From the NCBI RefSeq assembly GCF_023516595.1, contig NZ_JAMGBG010000052.1, forward strand, positions 1-64,000: a stretch of DNA of 64,000 bases, in the 5' to 3' direction. This stretch comes from Streptomyces neyagawaensis. GTDB taxonomy: Bacteria; Actinomycetota; Actinomycetes; Streptomycetales; Streptomycetaceae. The position numbers and the translations under genes are program-made. This document shows, piece after piece, positions 44,277 through 52,577 of this stretch. The notes below the pieces were generated by a model. It was not told where the DNA came from. It made no database searches and saw nothing but the letters and a program-made list of their open reading frames with translations. Each line of letters starts with the position of its first letter. Within the stretch, counting starts at the first letter, position 1.

Positions 44277-44577
44277 GGGAAACAGCCTCACATCAAGCGT
44301 CGACGCAACCGGGATCTTGCTCTACCTGGCCGCGTGACAACACGTCGGGGCGCCCGCCGTTTCCTGCTTGCTGTAGACCATCTTCCTCTGCCTCTCGTCA
44401 GTGGCCCATGCGGACCGCATCACGGCCCACGTGGTGCGGCAACACCTGCCCAGCCATCGCGTCCGTGAATCACGACGTCATGATGACCCGGCGGTTCTTC
44501 CTGCCGCGACCGATATTTCCGGCGGCCCTGTACCGCCTCCCCCGTCTTTCGTTTTTTACCTGGTCAGAACATGTGGA
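44277..44577. other. Intergenic region between ankyrin and HEAT-like genes
   Basis: No gene, repeat or clear hairpin is visible. It is AT-richer than average around 44470-44570 (for example TTTCGTTTTTTACC at 44547-44560) and probably contains the HEAT-like gene promoter on the minus strand. Confidence 0.4.
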
Positions 44578-44970
44578 TCAGTGTGCGCCGAACAGCTCCA
44601 GCAGCTCGGTCCTGCCGAACATCCGCGCCGTGTCGACGGCGTTCGGCGTGCCCTCCAGCGGGTCGGCGCCGCCCTCCAGGAGAACCCGGATGACACCCGC
44701 CTCCCCCTTGAAGACCGCCCCCGCGAGGGGGGTCTGCCCCCGGTCGTTGACGCGGCCCGCCTCGGCGCCACGGGCCAGCAACTCCCGTACCGCGTCGGCG
44801 TGTCCGTGGTAGGCGGCCAGCATCACGAGCGAGTCACCGCGGTCATTGGTGAGTTCGGCCGGGACGCCGGCGTCGACGTACGCCACGAGCGCCTCCGTCT
44901 CGCCCCGCCGGGCCAGATCGAAGACCTTGGTCGCCAGCTCCACGACCTCCGGGTCGGGGGCTTCGCTCAT
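44578..44970 (-). CDS. Ankyrin-repeat protein
   Basis: The 130-residue protein is made of ankyrin repeats. Consensus turns include NDRGDSLVMLAAYHGHADAV, NDRGQTPLAGAVFKGEAGVI and TPNAVDTARMFGRTELLELF. A helical leader (1-30) caps the stack. Such small stand-alone ankyrin proteins bind partner proteins; no enzyme is implied. The ATG at 44970 follows GAGGTGG; a GTG at 44982 would add four residues and lacks a ribosome binding site. Confidence 0.88.
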   Translation of the reverse strand: MSEAPDPEVVELATKVFDLARRGETEALVAYVDAGVPAELTNDRGDSLVMLAAYHGHADAVRELLARGAEAGRVNDRGQTPLAGAVFKGEAGVIRVLLEGGADPLEGTPNAVDTARMFGRTELLELFGAH

Positions 44971-45281
44971 CGCCGGGTCCACCTCTCACTTCGCGTTGCC
45001 GCCACGAGCACGTGTGCTTCTGGAGCGTACGACGACAGCGCCGCCGTACGGGTGAATCGCCAGAGTACTGGCTTCTCACGCACATGAGCGGTCGTGGCCG
45101 AGGCAAAGATCACACCGAGTCGCGCGTGGCGCAACAGCCCAGCTCGGACGGCCGAACGTCCGCTCATCCACCCAAGTGAATACGCCGGAATTTCCCTCAT
45201 TTGCACCTTTAATCGTATGGATACATGCTGTGACCTTGGAAGAACTCATGGTGACTGTCCCCATCTACCAGGAGAACGCAC
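44971..45281. other. Divergent intergenic region before the small membrane protein gene
   Basis: No gene is seen in these 311 bases. The part at 45190-45240 is unusually AT-rich for this chromosome (CGGAATTTCCCTCATTTGCA then CCTTTAATCGTATGGATACA) and likely holds a regulated promoter for the 45282 gene, but spacing to a standard -10 is not convincing. Confidence 0.4.
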
Positions 45282-45476
45282 ATGATCCTGAACATCTCCG
45301 GCGTCGTTCTGCTCGGCGTCATCGTCTTCCTCTTCTTCCGCAAGGACGGCCTCAAGGCCTCGCACGCCATCGTCGTGACGCTCTTCGGCTTCTACCTGGC
45401 CAGTACGGGTATCGCCCCGAGCATCACGGCGGGCGGCGAGAGCCTCGCGAGCCTCCTCGGCGGGATCAAGTTCTGA
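45282..45476 (+). CDS. Small 64-residue membrane protein
   Basis: The protein has two hydrophobic segments, about 4-19 (NISGVVLLGVIVFLFF) and 27-48 (HAIVVTLFGFYLASTGIAPS), with a short polar tail. It resembles the small membrane proteins found beside Tra/Spd genes of Streptomyces integrative plasmids, a resemblance recalled from memory. The ATG follows ACCAGGAGAACGCAC, a strong ribosome binding site. The next gene, an FtsK-like protein, starts 37 bases downstream, so they are likely co-transcribed. Confidence 0.8.
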   Translation: MILNISGVVLLGVIVFLFFRKDGLKASHAIVVTLFGFYLASTGIAPSITAGGESLASLLGGIKF

Positions 45477-45513
45477 CCCCGTCCCCATCCGTACGGACCT
45501 CCAGGAGACAGCC

Positions 45514-47064
45514 GTGGCCCGGGTCACCCTCCCCCGCATTCTGAGCAACGGCAGCGCGCATCTCGCCAAGAGCCGGGAGCTGGCCCGGACGGCGGCCTCC
45601 AGCGCCACCGACGTCCTCCATCCGCTGATCACGATCACCCGTGGACTGCGCCGACTGGCCGCGGCCGGCCGGCGCAGATGGGTGGAGACACCGACGGACC
45701 GGCGCAGCTCACTGCTGTTCCTGGCCGCCTCGGTGGTCCTGGTGGTGACCCTGGTCCCGTACGGAGCGCTGCTCGCCGTCATCGCCCTGATGGCGGCGGC
45801 AGCCTGGGCGGGCCGCGACGGCGCGAACCCCGAACCCACCGGCCCCGACGAGTCCCAGACCCAGCGTCTGCGCTCCCTCTACGAGGCCCTGGTCCCCTGT
45901 TTCTCGGCCGCCGAGGACCCCGAGCCGCTGTATTCGCACGGCGGTGCCTGGGACAAGGCCTTCCCCACCTACGCGTTCGACGGCACCGGGCGGATCAGCC
46001 ATCTACTGATCCACTATCCGGCGTACTTCGCCGACGGCGAGCCCGAGTCCCGGGCGCGTGTCGAGCACCTGCTGCACGCCAAGGCAGGCCGCGGCCGCGA
46101 GTACCGCTTCGACTGGGACGAGGAGGGCAACACCCTGTCCGTCAGCGTCCTGCCCCCACTCGCCACCGACATCGCCGCCCAGCGCTTCGTGACGGCTCCG
46201 GGCGAGACGGTCCTCGGCTTCACCGACCCGGCCCAGGTGCAGCGCACGCTTCCCCTCTCCTTCGGGGAGGAGCGGCGCGACGTACCGCCGGTCGTCTGGC
46301 GCACCGGCGCCCGCTCCACCGAACCCCATCTCCTGGCCGTGGGCGAACCGGGCAGCGGTACGACGACGCTGCTGCGCTCCATCGCCCTCCAGGCGCTGCA
46401 ACACGGCGACGTCGTCATCGTCGACGGCGCCGGCAGCGGCGACCACGCGTGCCTGACCGGCCGGGACGGCGTCCTCGCCGTGGAGAGCGGGCTCTCCGGG
46501 GCGCTGGCGAGCCTGGAGTGGGCGTCCCAGGAGACGGAACGCCGGCTGATCGCCACGAACCGCGCCCGTCAGGCGGGGCATCCGGCCCCGGACGACACCA
46601 AGCGGCCCCTGTGGCTGCTGCTCGACCGCCCGACCGTACTGGCGCATCTGGCGGCGGCCGACGGCGGACGCGACCCGCAGTCCCTCCTCCAGGTCCCCCT
46701 GCGCCATGGCCGGGCCGCGAACGTCACGGTCGTCGTGGCCGAGCAGTTCGACCACCTGGACGCCCTCGGCGAGGCGGTGCTGCGTCACACCCGCGCGCGC
46801 GTGGTCCTCGGCCCCGCCACCGCCGAGCAACTTCAGTCCGTCCTGGGGGCACCACCCCCCACGACCCCGACCCCCGACGTCCCCGCGGGCCGCGGCTACG
46901 CACGCCTGGGCACCGCCCCCGTCCTGCGCCTCCAGGTCCCCGCCACCCCGGACCCCCACGACCCGGACTCGCCCGAACCCCACCGCGAGTCGGTCCTCGC
47001 CCTCCTCCCACCCCACACGACCCCGGCCGACGACCTGGAGAAACTCGCGGCAGCCGACAACTGA
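45514..47064 (+). CDS. FtsK/SpoIIIE-like membrane protein with degenerate P-loop
   Basis: The 516-residue protein has a basic N-terminus, two transmembrane helices (about 65-98) and a C-terminal domain shaped like an FtsK/Tra DNA translocase. The P-loop reads GEPGSGTT at 277-284, so the lysine normally required for ATP binding is a threonine. The Walker B-like strand RPLWLLLDRP has Asp followed by Arg instead of Glu. It is therefore probably not an active motor. The GTG at 45514 follows CAGGAGACAGCC. It is coupled in position to a small membrane protein, like spread or transfer genes of actinomycete conjugative elements, but no integrase or replication gene is nearby. Confidence 0.82.
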   Translation: MARVTLPRILSNGSAHLAKSRELARTAASSATDVLHPLITITRGLRRLAAAGRRRWVETPTDRRSSLLFLAASVVLVVTLVPYGALLAVIALMAAAAWAGRDGANPEPTGPDESQTQRLRSLYEALVPCFSAAEDPEPLYSHGGAWDKAFPTYAFDGTGRISHLLIHYPAYFADGEPESRARVEHLLHAKAGRGREYRFDWDEEGNTLSVSVLPPLATDIAAQRFVTAPGETVLGFTDPAQVQRTLPLSFGEERRDVPPVVWRTGARSTEPHLLAVGEPGSGTTTLLRSIALQALQHGDVVIVDGAGSGDHACLTGRDGVLAVESGLSGALASLEWASQETERRLIATNRARQAGHPAPDDTKRPLWLLLDRPTVLAHLAAADGGRDPQSLLQVPLRHGRAANVTVVVAEQFDHLDALGEAVLRHTRARVVLGPATAEQLQSVLGAPPPTTPTPDVPAGRGYARLGTAPVLRLQVPATPDPHDPDSPEPHRESVLALLPPHTTPADDLEKLAAADN

Positions 47065-47396
47065 CCCACCGCACGGACCGCGCCAGGCACGGGCCGGCTG
47101 CCCAGCTGCGGACGATCGCGCCGCTGCCACGGCAGAGGCACCCTCGCTGCCGATCCCCAGCCGCCGACCGCCACACCCGCCGTGACGAGCCGCCGACCGC
47201 CGTGCCCGCCGTACCCAGCTGCGGGGCCGCCCCGCCCGCCACACCCAGCCACCGACCCCCATGCCCGCCATACCCAGCTGCGGGCCGCCATGCCGCTGGG
47301 GCGGCGGGGGCGCGGCGGCACCTCGTCACCGCCGAGCCGCGGGACCAGCCCCGCCCAGGCACAGCGGACCCGGCACCCCACCCCCGACCACACCCC
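47065..47396. repeat. 332-bp intergenic region with CCCAGCTGCGG repeats
   Basis: CCCAGCTGCGG occurs at 47101-47111, 47214-47224 and 47273-47283. The latter two lie in longer copies about 59 bases apart (CCGCCGTACCCAGCTGCGG and CCGCCATACCCAGCTGCGG). CCGCCGACCGCC is also repeated near 47161 and 47190. The region separates convergent genes and shows no credible gene. Confidence 0.65.
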
Positions 47397-48896
47397 TCAC
47401 GCCACGAACGTCCGCGGCCCCTCGTTCCCCCCGGACGCCCCGCTCCGCACCAGCCGCGCGGCCGCGGCCAAGCGGGTCGCCGCCTCGTCCGCGACCGCCC
47501 CACCCACGGTGAACGGCAGCCGCACATACCCCTCGAACGCCCCATCGACCCCGAACCGCGGCCCGGACGGCACCCGGACGCCGACCCGCTCCCCCACCTC
47601 CGCGAGCCGCGACCCGGACAGGCCCCCGGTCCGGACCCACAGCGTCAGCCCGCCCCGCGGCTCGGTGAACTCCCAGTCCGGCAGCTCCCTGCGCACGGCG
47701 GCGACGAGCGCGTCCCGGTTCTCCCGGGCCTGCTCCCGCCGCATCCCGACGGCCTGCTCCCAGCCGCCGGAACCCATCAGCCAGTTCACGGCCAGCTGCT
47801 CCAGCACCGGCGTGCCCAGATCCGCGTACGCCCGCGCCGCCACCAGGCTGCGGATCACCTCGGGCGCGGCCCGCACCCACCCGATCCGCATCCCCGCCCA
47901 GAACGCCTTGCTGGCCGACCCGACCGTGATCACGGTGGAGCCCGCCGGATCGAACGCGCAGACCGGCCGGGGCATCTCCACCCCCTCGTCGAGGTACAGC
48001 TCGGCCATGGTCTCGTCCACGACCAGCACCGTCCCCGCGGCCCGGGCCGCGTCGACGAGCCCCCGCCGCCGGTCCTCGTCGGCGAGCGCTCCCGTCGGGT
48101 TGTGGAAGTCGGCGACGACGTACGCGAGCCGCGGCGCCGCCTCCCGCAGCACCTGCCGCCAGCGGTCCATGTCCCACCCGGCGAGCCCCTCGGCCATGGC
48201 CACCGGCACCAGCCGGGCCCCGGCCTCCCGCATCAGCTGCAGGATGTTGGCGTACGAGGGCGACTCCACGGCGATCCGTTCGCCGCGCCCCGCGAAGAGG
48301 TGGCAGATGGCGTCCATGGCGCCCATGGCCCCCGTGGTCACCATGATCTGCTCGGGCATGGTGGGGATGCCGCGCGCGGTGTACCGGTCGGCGAGCATCG
48401 AGCGGAGCGCGGGCAGCCCGGCCGGATAGTCGCCGTGCGTGTGCGCGTACGGCGGAAGCTCCTCCAGTGCGCCCTGCACGGCCCGGGTCAGCCAGGGCTC
48501 GGGCGCGGGCAGCGCCGCGCACCCCAGGTCGATCATCGAACCGAGCGCCTCCGGGGGCAGCGGCTCCAGACCGCGCGCCGGCAGCGGCTTCCCGGCCGGC
48601 ACGGCGGTCCAGCTGCCCGCCCCGCGCCGGGACTCCAGGAACCCCTCCGTGCGCAGCGTCTCGTAGGCCGCCGCGACGGTCGTACGGGAGACGGAGAGCG
48701 CGAGCGCCAGCTCCCGCTCGGCGGGCAGCCGGGCCGCCACCGGCACGCGCCCTTCGAGGACCAGCAGCCGGACACCGTCAGCGAGCGCGCGGTAGGCGGG
48801 TGGGCGCTTGCTGCCGGGCCCACTGGGGCGGTCCTGCTGGGAGTTGAGCATGCGAGCGAGCTGCGCGGCCCCGACCGCGGAAGTCCACTGAGACAC
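47397..48896 (-). CDS. MocR-type regulator (GntR helix-turn-helix plus aminotransferase domain)
   Basis: The 499-residue protein fuses an N-terminal GntR winged helix (about 30-105, LPAERELALALSVSRTTVAA) to a fold-I aminotransferase-like domain. The PLP-binding region includes VADFHNPTGALADEDRR and the lysine in VGSASKAFWAG. MocR proteins use PLP or a PLP adduct as a signal rather than for catalysis. The GTG at 48896 is the start. It is divergent from a YczE-family gene, the same pairing as Bacillus YczR-YczE, so it probably controls that gene. Confidence 0.92.
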   Translation of the reverse strand: MSQWTSAVGAAQLARMLNSQQDRPSGPGSKRPPAYRALADGVRLLVLEGRVPVAARLPAERELALALSVSRTTVAAAYETLRTEGFLESRRGAGSWTAVPAGKPLPARGLEPLPPEALGSMIDLGCAALPAPEPWLTRAVQGALEELPPYAHTHGDYPAGLPALRSMLADRYTARGIPTMPEQIMVTTGAMGAMDAICHLFAGRGERIAVESPSYANILQLMREAGARLVPVAMAEGLAGWDMDRWRQVLREAAPRLAYVVADFHNPTGALADEDRRRGLVDAARAAGTVLVVDETMAELYLDEGVEMPRPVCAFDPAGSTVITVGSASKAFWAGMRIGWVRAAPEVIRSLVAARAYADLGTPVLEQLAVNWLMGSGGWEQAVGMRREQARENRDALVAAVRRELPDWEFTEPRGGLTLWVRTGGLSGSRLAEVGERVGVRVPSGPRFGVDGAFEGYVRLPFTVGGAVADEAATRLAAAARLVRSGASGGNEGPRTFVA

Positions 48897-48997
48897 GTTT
48901 CCAGTCCACCTTCCCCGAATTGGCCATGGAGCACATCACTCCTCAAGCCACAGGGTGACATGCGACAGGCCACTACCACCAACAAGGGGGACATCTC

Positions 48998-49648
48998 GTG
49001 TCCGCACACGGGCATCTCACGCGGCGCCTGCTCCAGCTCTACGTCGGTCTCACCCTCTACGGCGTGAGCTCGGCGCTCCTCGTCCGCTCCGGTCTCGGTC
49101 TGGAGCCCTGGAACGTGCTCCACCAGGGACTCTCCGAGCGGACCGGCCTGTCGATGGGGCTCGTCCTCACCATCGTGGGCGCCTCGATCCTGCTCCTGTG
49201 GATCCCGCTGCGCCAGCGCCCGGGCCTCGGCACCGTCTCCAACGTCCTGGTGATCGGTGCGGCCATGGACGCGACGCTCGCCCTGACCCCCGACGCCCGC
49301 ACCTGGACGGCCCGCATCGCCCTGATGGTCTTCGCGATCGTCCTGAACGGAGCCGCCACCGGCCTCTACATCGCCGCCCGCTTCGGCCCGGGCCCCCGCG
49401 ACGGCCTGATGACCGGCCTGAACCGGGTGACCGGCCTGTCGATCCGTCTCGTCCGCACCGGCATCGAACTGACGGTGGTCGCGACGGGCTTCGTCCTCGG
49501 CGGCACGGTCGGCGTCGGCACCCTCCTGTACGCCGTCTCCATCGGCCCGCTCGCCCAGCTGTTCCTGCGCGTGTTCGCCGTTCCCTCGGCATCCGTCAGC
49601 ACGGTCGTTGCCACCGGTCCATCGGAGCGAGCCATACTTCCCAGGTGA
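48998..49648 (+). CDS. YczE/YyaS-type membrane protein
   Basis: The 216-residue integral membrane protein has about five helices and the family blocks YGVSSALLVRSGLGLEPWNV and AARFGPGPRDGLMTGL. YczE proteins are predicted transporters found next to MocR regulators; their cargo is unknown. The GTG at 48998 follows AAGGGGGACATCTC. Its stop overlaps the GTG of the glycerophosphodiesterase gene (GTGA). Confidence 0.88.
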   Translation: MSAHGHLTRRLLQLYVGLTLYGVSSALLVRSGLGLEPWNVLHQGLSERTGLSMGLVLTIVGASILLLWIPLRQRPGLGTVSNVLVIGAAMDATLALTPDARTWTARIALMVFAIVLNGAATGLYIAARFGPGPRDGLMTGLNRVTGLSIRLVRTGIELTVVATGFVLGGTVGVGTLLYAVSIGPLAQLFLRVFAVPSASVSTVVATGPSERAILPR

Positions 49649-50412
49649 CCGCCGTGATACGCCACCCGTACCTCGACCATCCGGGCCCGATCGCCTTCGC
49701 CCACCGGGGCGGGGCGGCGGACGGCCTGGAGAACACCACGGCCCAGTTCCGGCGCGCGGTGGAGTCGGGCTACCGGTACCTCGAGACCGACGTGCACGTC
49801 ACGCTCGACGGCAAGCTCGTCGCCTTCCACGACGCGACCCTGGACCGGGTGACCGACGGGGCAGGCCGGATAGCGGACCTGCCGTGGAAGGAGGTGGGGC
49901 ACGCGCGCGTGGCGGGCGTCGAACCGGTCCCCCTCTTCGAGGAACTCCTGGAGACCCTCCCCGACGTCCGCTGGAACGTGGACGTCAAGGCGGAGTCGGC
50001 ACTCCACCCCCTGCTCAATCTGATCGCCCGCACCGACACCTGGGACCGCGTCTGCGTCGGCTCCTTCTCCGAGCCGCGCGTCGCCCGGGCCCAGCGCCTG
50101 GCCGGCCCCCGCCTGGCCACCTCGTACGGCACCGGCGGCGTCCTCGGGCTGCGGCTGCGCTCGTGGGGGATCCCCGCCCCGCTGCGCCGCTCGGCGATCG
50201 CCGCGCAGGTACCGGAGTCGCAGTCGGGCGTGCCGGTCGTCGACCACCGTTTCGTGCGGGCCGCCCACGCCCGCGGGCTCCAGGTCCACGTGTGGACCGT
50301 GAACGAACCGCAACGTATGCACCGTCTCCTCGACCTCGGCGTCGATGGCATCATGACCGATCACATCGACACGCTGCGCACGGTGCTCGAAGACCGGGGG
50401 ACCTGGGTCTGA
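49645..50412 (+). CDS. Glycerophosphodiester phosphodiesterase
   Basis: The 255-residue TIM-barrel enzyme hydrolyses glycerophosphodiesters to glycerol 3-phosphate and an alcohol. The family motifs are FAHRGGAADGLENT (His, Arg near 19-20, Glu 27), YLETDVHVTLDGKLVAFHD (metal ligands Glu and Asp, catalytic His) and, near the end, VWTVNEPQRMHRLLDLGVDG. There is no signal peptide, so it acts on cytoplasmic substrates. The GTG at 49645 overlaps the YczE stop; a GTG at 49654 is also possible. Confidence 0.93.
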   Translation: MTAVIRHPYLDHPGPIAFAHRGGAADGLENTTAQFRRAVESGYRYLETDVHVTLDGKLVAFHDATLDRVTDGAGRIADLPWKEVGHARVAGVEPVPLFEELLETLPDVRWNVDVKAESALHPLLNLIARTDTWDRVCVGSFSEPRVARAQRLAGPRLATSYGTGGVLGLRLRSWGIPAPLRRSAIAAQVPESQSGVPVVDHRFVRAAHARGLQVHVWTVNEPQRMHRLLDLGVDGIMTDHIDTLRTVLEDRGTWV

Positions 50413-50453
50413 GGCCGTCGCGCGGCCCTTCCCGGGGAAGCGAGGGGGCACGG

Positions 50454-51809
50454 GTGGGCACCGACACCGTGCGGGCGGACGAGGCCGACGAGGCCGCGGA
50501 CCGGCGACGCGAACAGCGCGGCTGGTACTTCTACGACTGGGCCTGCTCCGTCTACTCGACCAGCGTCCTGACCGTGTTCCTCGGCCCGTATCTGACCGAG
50601 GTCGCCAAGTCCGCCGCCGACCCGGAGGGCTACGTCCACCCGCTGGGCATCCCGGTCCGGGCGGGCTCGTTCTTCGCGTACTCGGTCTCCCTGTCGGTGA
50701 TCGTCGCCGTGGTGGTCATGCCGCTGGTGGGTGCCGCCGCCGACCGCACCGGCCGCAAGAAGCCCCTCCTGGCGGCGGCCGCCTACGTGGGCGCCACCGC
50801 GACCGCTGGAATGTTCTTCCTGGACGGCGACCGCTATCTCCTCGGCGGCGTCCTCCTCGTCGTCGCGAACGCGGCGCAGTCCGTCGCGATGATGCTCTAC
50901 AACTCCTACCTCCCCCAGATCGCGCCGCCCGAGGAACGCGACGCCGTCTCCTCCCGGGGCTGGGCCTTCGGCTACGCGTCGGGCTCCCTGGTCCTCGTCG
51001 CGAACCTGGTCCTCTTCACCTCGCACGACAGCTTCGGCCTCTCGGAGGGCATGGCCGTCCGTATCTGCCTGGCCTCGGCGGGCCTGTGGTGGGGCGCCTT
51101 CGCCCTGATCCCGCTGCGCCGGCTGCGGGACCGCCGCACACCGGTGGCGGACACCGGGGAGGCCACCGCGCCGGGGCTGCGCCAGCTGGCGGCGACCGTC
51201 CGGGACATGCGCCGCCACCCCCTGACGCTCGCCTTCCTCCTCGCCTACCTGATCTACAACGACGGCATCCAGACGGTGATCTCGCAGGCGTCGGTCTACG
51301 GCTCCGAGGAACTGGACCTCGGGCAGTCCACGCTGATCGTGGCGGTACTGCTGGTGCAGGTGCTCGCGGTGTGCGGCGCCCTCGGCATGGGCCGGCTGGC
51401 CCGCCGCTACGGCGCCAAGCGGACGATCCTCGGCTCCCTGGTCGCCTGGACACTGATCCTCTCCGTCGGCTACTTCCTCCCGGCGGGGGCACCCGTCTGG
51501 TTCTTCGTCCTGGCCGGCGGCATCGGTCTGGTCCTCGGCGGCAGCCAGGCCCTGTCCCGGTCCCTCTTCTCCCACCTCGTCCCGGCCGGCAAGGAGGCCG
51601 AGTACTTCTCGGCGTACGAGATGAGCGACCGCGGGATGAGCTGGCTCGGCCCGCTGCTGTTCGGTCTCACCTACCAGCTGACCGGAAGTTATCGGGACGC
51701 GATCATCTCCCTGGTCCTCTTCTTCGTGCTCGGATTCGCCCTGCTCGCAAGGGTTCCGGTGCGCCGGGCGATCGGCGACGCGGGCAATCCCGTTCCCGAG
51801 AGGATTTAG
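50454..51809 (+). CDS. UMF1-type MFS transporter (Atg22-like)
   Basis: The 451-residue protein is a 12-helix major facilitator of the UMF1/Atg22 group, marked by the start RGWYFYDWACSVYSTSVLTVF. ADRTGRKKPLLA lies after helix 2, and SLFSHLVPAGKEAEYFSAYE is near the C-terminal third. Substrates in bacteria are unknown; yeast Atg22 exports amino acids from the vacuole. The GTG at 50454 follows CGAGGGGGCACGG. It follows the glycerophosphodiesterase gene by 41 bases. Confidence 0.9.
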   Translation: MGTDTVRADEADEAADRRREQRGWYFYDWACSVYSTSVLTVFLGPYLTEVAKSAADPEGYVHPLGIPVRAGSFFAYSVSLSVIVAVVVMPLVGAAADRTGRKKPLLAAAAYVGATATAGMFFLDGDRYLLGGVLLVVANAAQSVAMMLYNSYLPQIAPPEERDAVSSRGWAFGYASGSLVLVANLVLFTSHDSFGLSEGMAVRICLASAGLWWGAFALIPLRRLRDRRTPVADTGEATAPGLRQLAATVRDMRRHPLTLAFLLAYLIYNDGIQTVISQASVYGSEELDLGQSTLIVAVLLVQVLAVCGALGMGRLARRYGAKRTILGSLVAWTLILSVGYFLPAGAPVWFFVLAGGIGLVLGGSQALSRSLFSHLVPAGKEAEYFSAYEMSDRGMSWLGPLLFGLTYQLTGSYRDAIISLVLFFVLGFALLARVPVRRAIGDAGNPVPERI

Positions 51810-51833
51810 CACCGGGAGCGAAAGGGCTGTAGT

Positions 51834-51859
51834 GTACGCGTTTGGCCTGCCAGGCGTAC
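51834..51859. terminator. Hairpin after the UMF1 transporter gene
   Basis: GTACGC (51834-51839) pairs with GCGTAC (51854-51859), and inside it TGGC pairs with GCCA around CT. It lies 25 bases after the transporter stop and before the rbpA promoters. Confidence 0.5.
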
Positions 51860-51910
51860 CGTTACTGCGCGTCAAAGATGCCGAAACGCTGGGTGACATC
51901 TGCTGTCAGA

Positions 51911-51940
51911 TGTGACAAACCGGGCGCCGGTGGGTACAAC
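51911..51940 (+). promoter_or_regulatory. Housekeeping-like promoter of rbpA
   Basis: TGTGAC (51911-51916) and TACAAC (51935-51940) are 18 bases apart. A 7-bp inverted repeat, ACATCTG-ctgt-CAGATGT at 51896-51913, overlaps the -35. It would give basal rbpA expression in addition to the sigma-R promoter downstream. Confidence 0.5.
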
Positions 51941-51987
51941 AAGGGCGGCTACGACGGCGACGCATAACCCGGAACGGGACACGGAAC

Positions 51988-52014
51988 GGGAATCTTTACC
52001 GCCGACCGGACGTT
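51988..52014 (+). promoter_or_regulatory. Sigma-R promoter of rbpA
   Basis: GGGAAT (51988-51993) and GTT (52012-52014) are separated by exactly 18 bases, the full consensus for the thiol-oxidative stress sigma factor SigR. rbpA is an established SigR target in S. coelicolor, which agrees with the position about 60 bases before the start codon. Confidence 0.9.
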
Positions 52015-52075
52015 GACCGGATGACGACGACAGCGACACCTGTCCTGTGGGCGACAAGCCCGGGAGGCACGATTC

Positions 52076-52450
52076 ATGAGTGAGCGAGCTCTTCGCGGCA
52101 CGCGCCTCGTGGTGACCAGCTACGAGACGGACCGCGGCATCGACTTGGCTCCGCGCCAGGCCGTGGAGTACGCATGCGAGAAGGGGCACCGCTTCGAGAT
52201 GCCCTTCTCGGTGGAGGCGGAGATCCCGCCGGAGTGGGAGTGCAAGGTCTGTGGGGCCCAGGCACTCCTCGTGGACGGCGACGGCCCCGAGGAGAAGAAG
52301 GCCAAGCCCGCGCGTACGCATTGGGACATGCTGATGGAGCGGCGCACCCGCGAGGAACTCGAAGAGGTCCTCGAGGAGCGCCTGGCCGTTCTCCGCTCGG
52401 GCGCGATGAACATCGCGGTCCATCCGCGAGACAGCCGCAAGTCCGCGTAG
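52076..52450 (+). CDS. rbpA: RNA polymerase-binding protein RbpA
   Basis: The 124-residue actinobacterial protein binds RNA polymerase and the housekeeping sigma factor and stabilises the open complex; it also contributes to rifampicin tolerance. The start SERALRGTRLVVTSYETDRG is the conserved N-terminal tail. Zinc-site residues Cys34, His38, Cys56 and Cys59 are all present. The C-terminal helix THWDMLMERRTREELEEVLE is the sigma-interacting domain. The ATG follows GGGAGGCACGATTC. A SigR promoter lies upstream and a 27-bp hairpin downstream. Confidence 0.97.
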   Translation: MSERALRGTRLVVTSYETDRGIDLAPRQAVEYACEKGHRFEMPFSVEAEIPPEWECKVCGAQALLVDGDGPEEKKAKPARTHWDMLMERRTREELEEVLEERLAVLRSGAMNIAVHPRDSRKSA

Positions 52451-52480
52451 CCCCTGCGGGGGCTGGGCGGCAGACCCAGA

Positions 52481-52537
52481 GCGCACCAAGACCGCGGGCG
52501 CCGTACGTGACGTACGGCGCCCGCGGTCTTGGTGCGC
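52481..52537. terminator. Perfect 27-bp hairpin between rbpA and fxsA
   Basis: The arm GCGCACCAAGACCGCGGGCG plus CCGTACG (52481-52507) pairs without mismatch with 52511-52537 around a three-base loop TGA. It separates the convergent rbpA and fxsA genes and is a strong two-way terminator. Confidence 0.92.
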
Positions 52538-52577
52538 TCCCTGAGCGATGCGCTGCGAGCGTTTCGCTGCCAAACCC

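Noticed and set aside
45282..47064. Complete integrative conjugative element
   Set aside because: No integrase, replication gene, attachment-site repeat or tRNA is nearby; only two transfer-like genes are present.
45678..49067. 1129-codon plus-strand open frame across the FtsK-like gene and MocR
   Set aside because: It crosses two real genes and repeat DNA; the product is Arg/Pro-rich, as expected from an out-of-frame GC-rich sequence.
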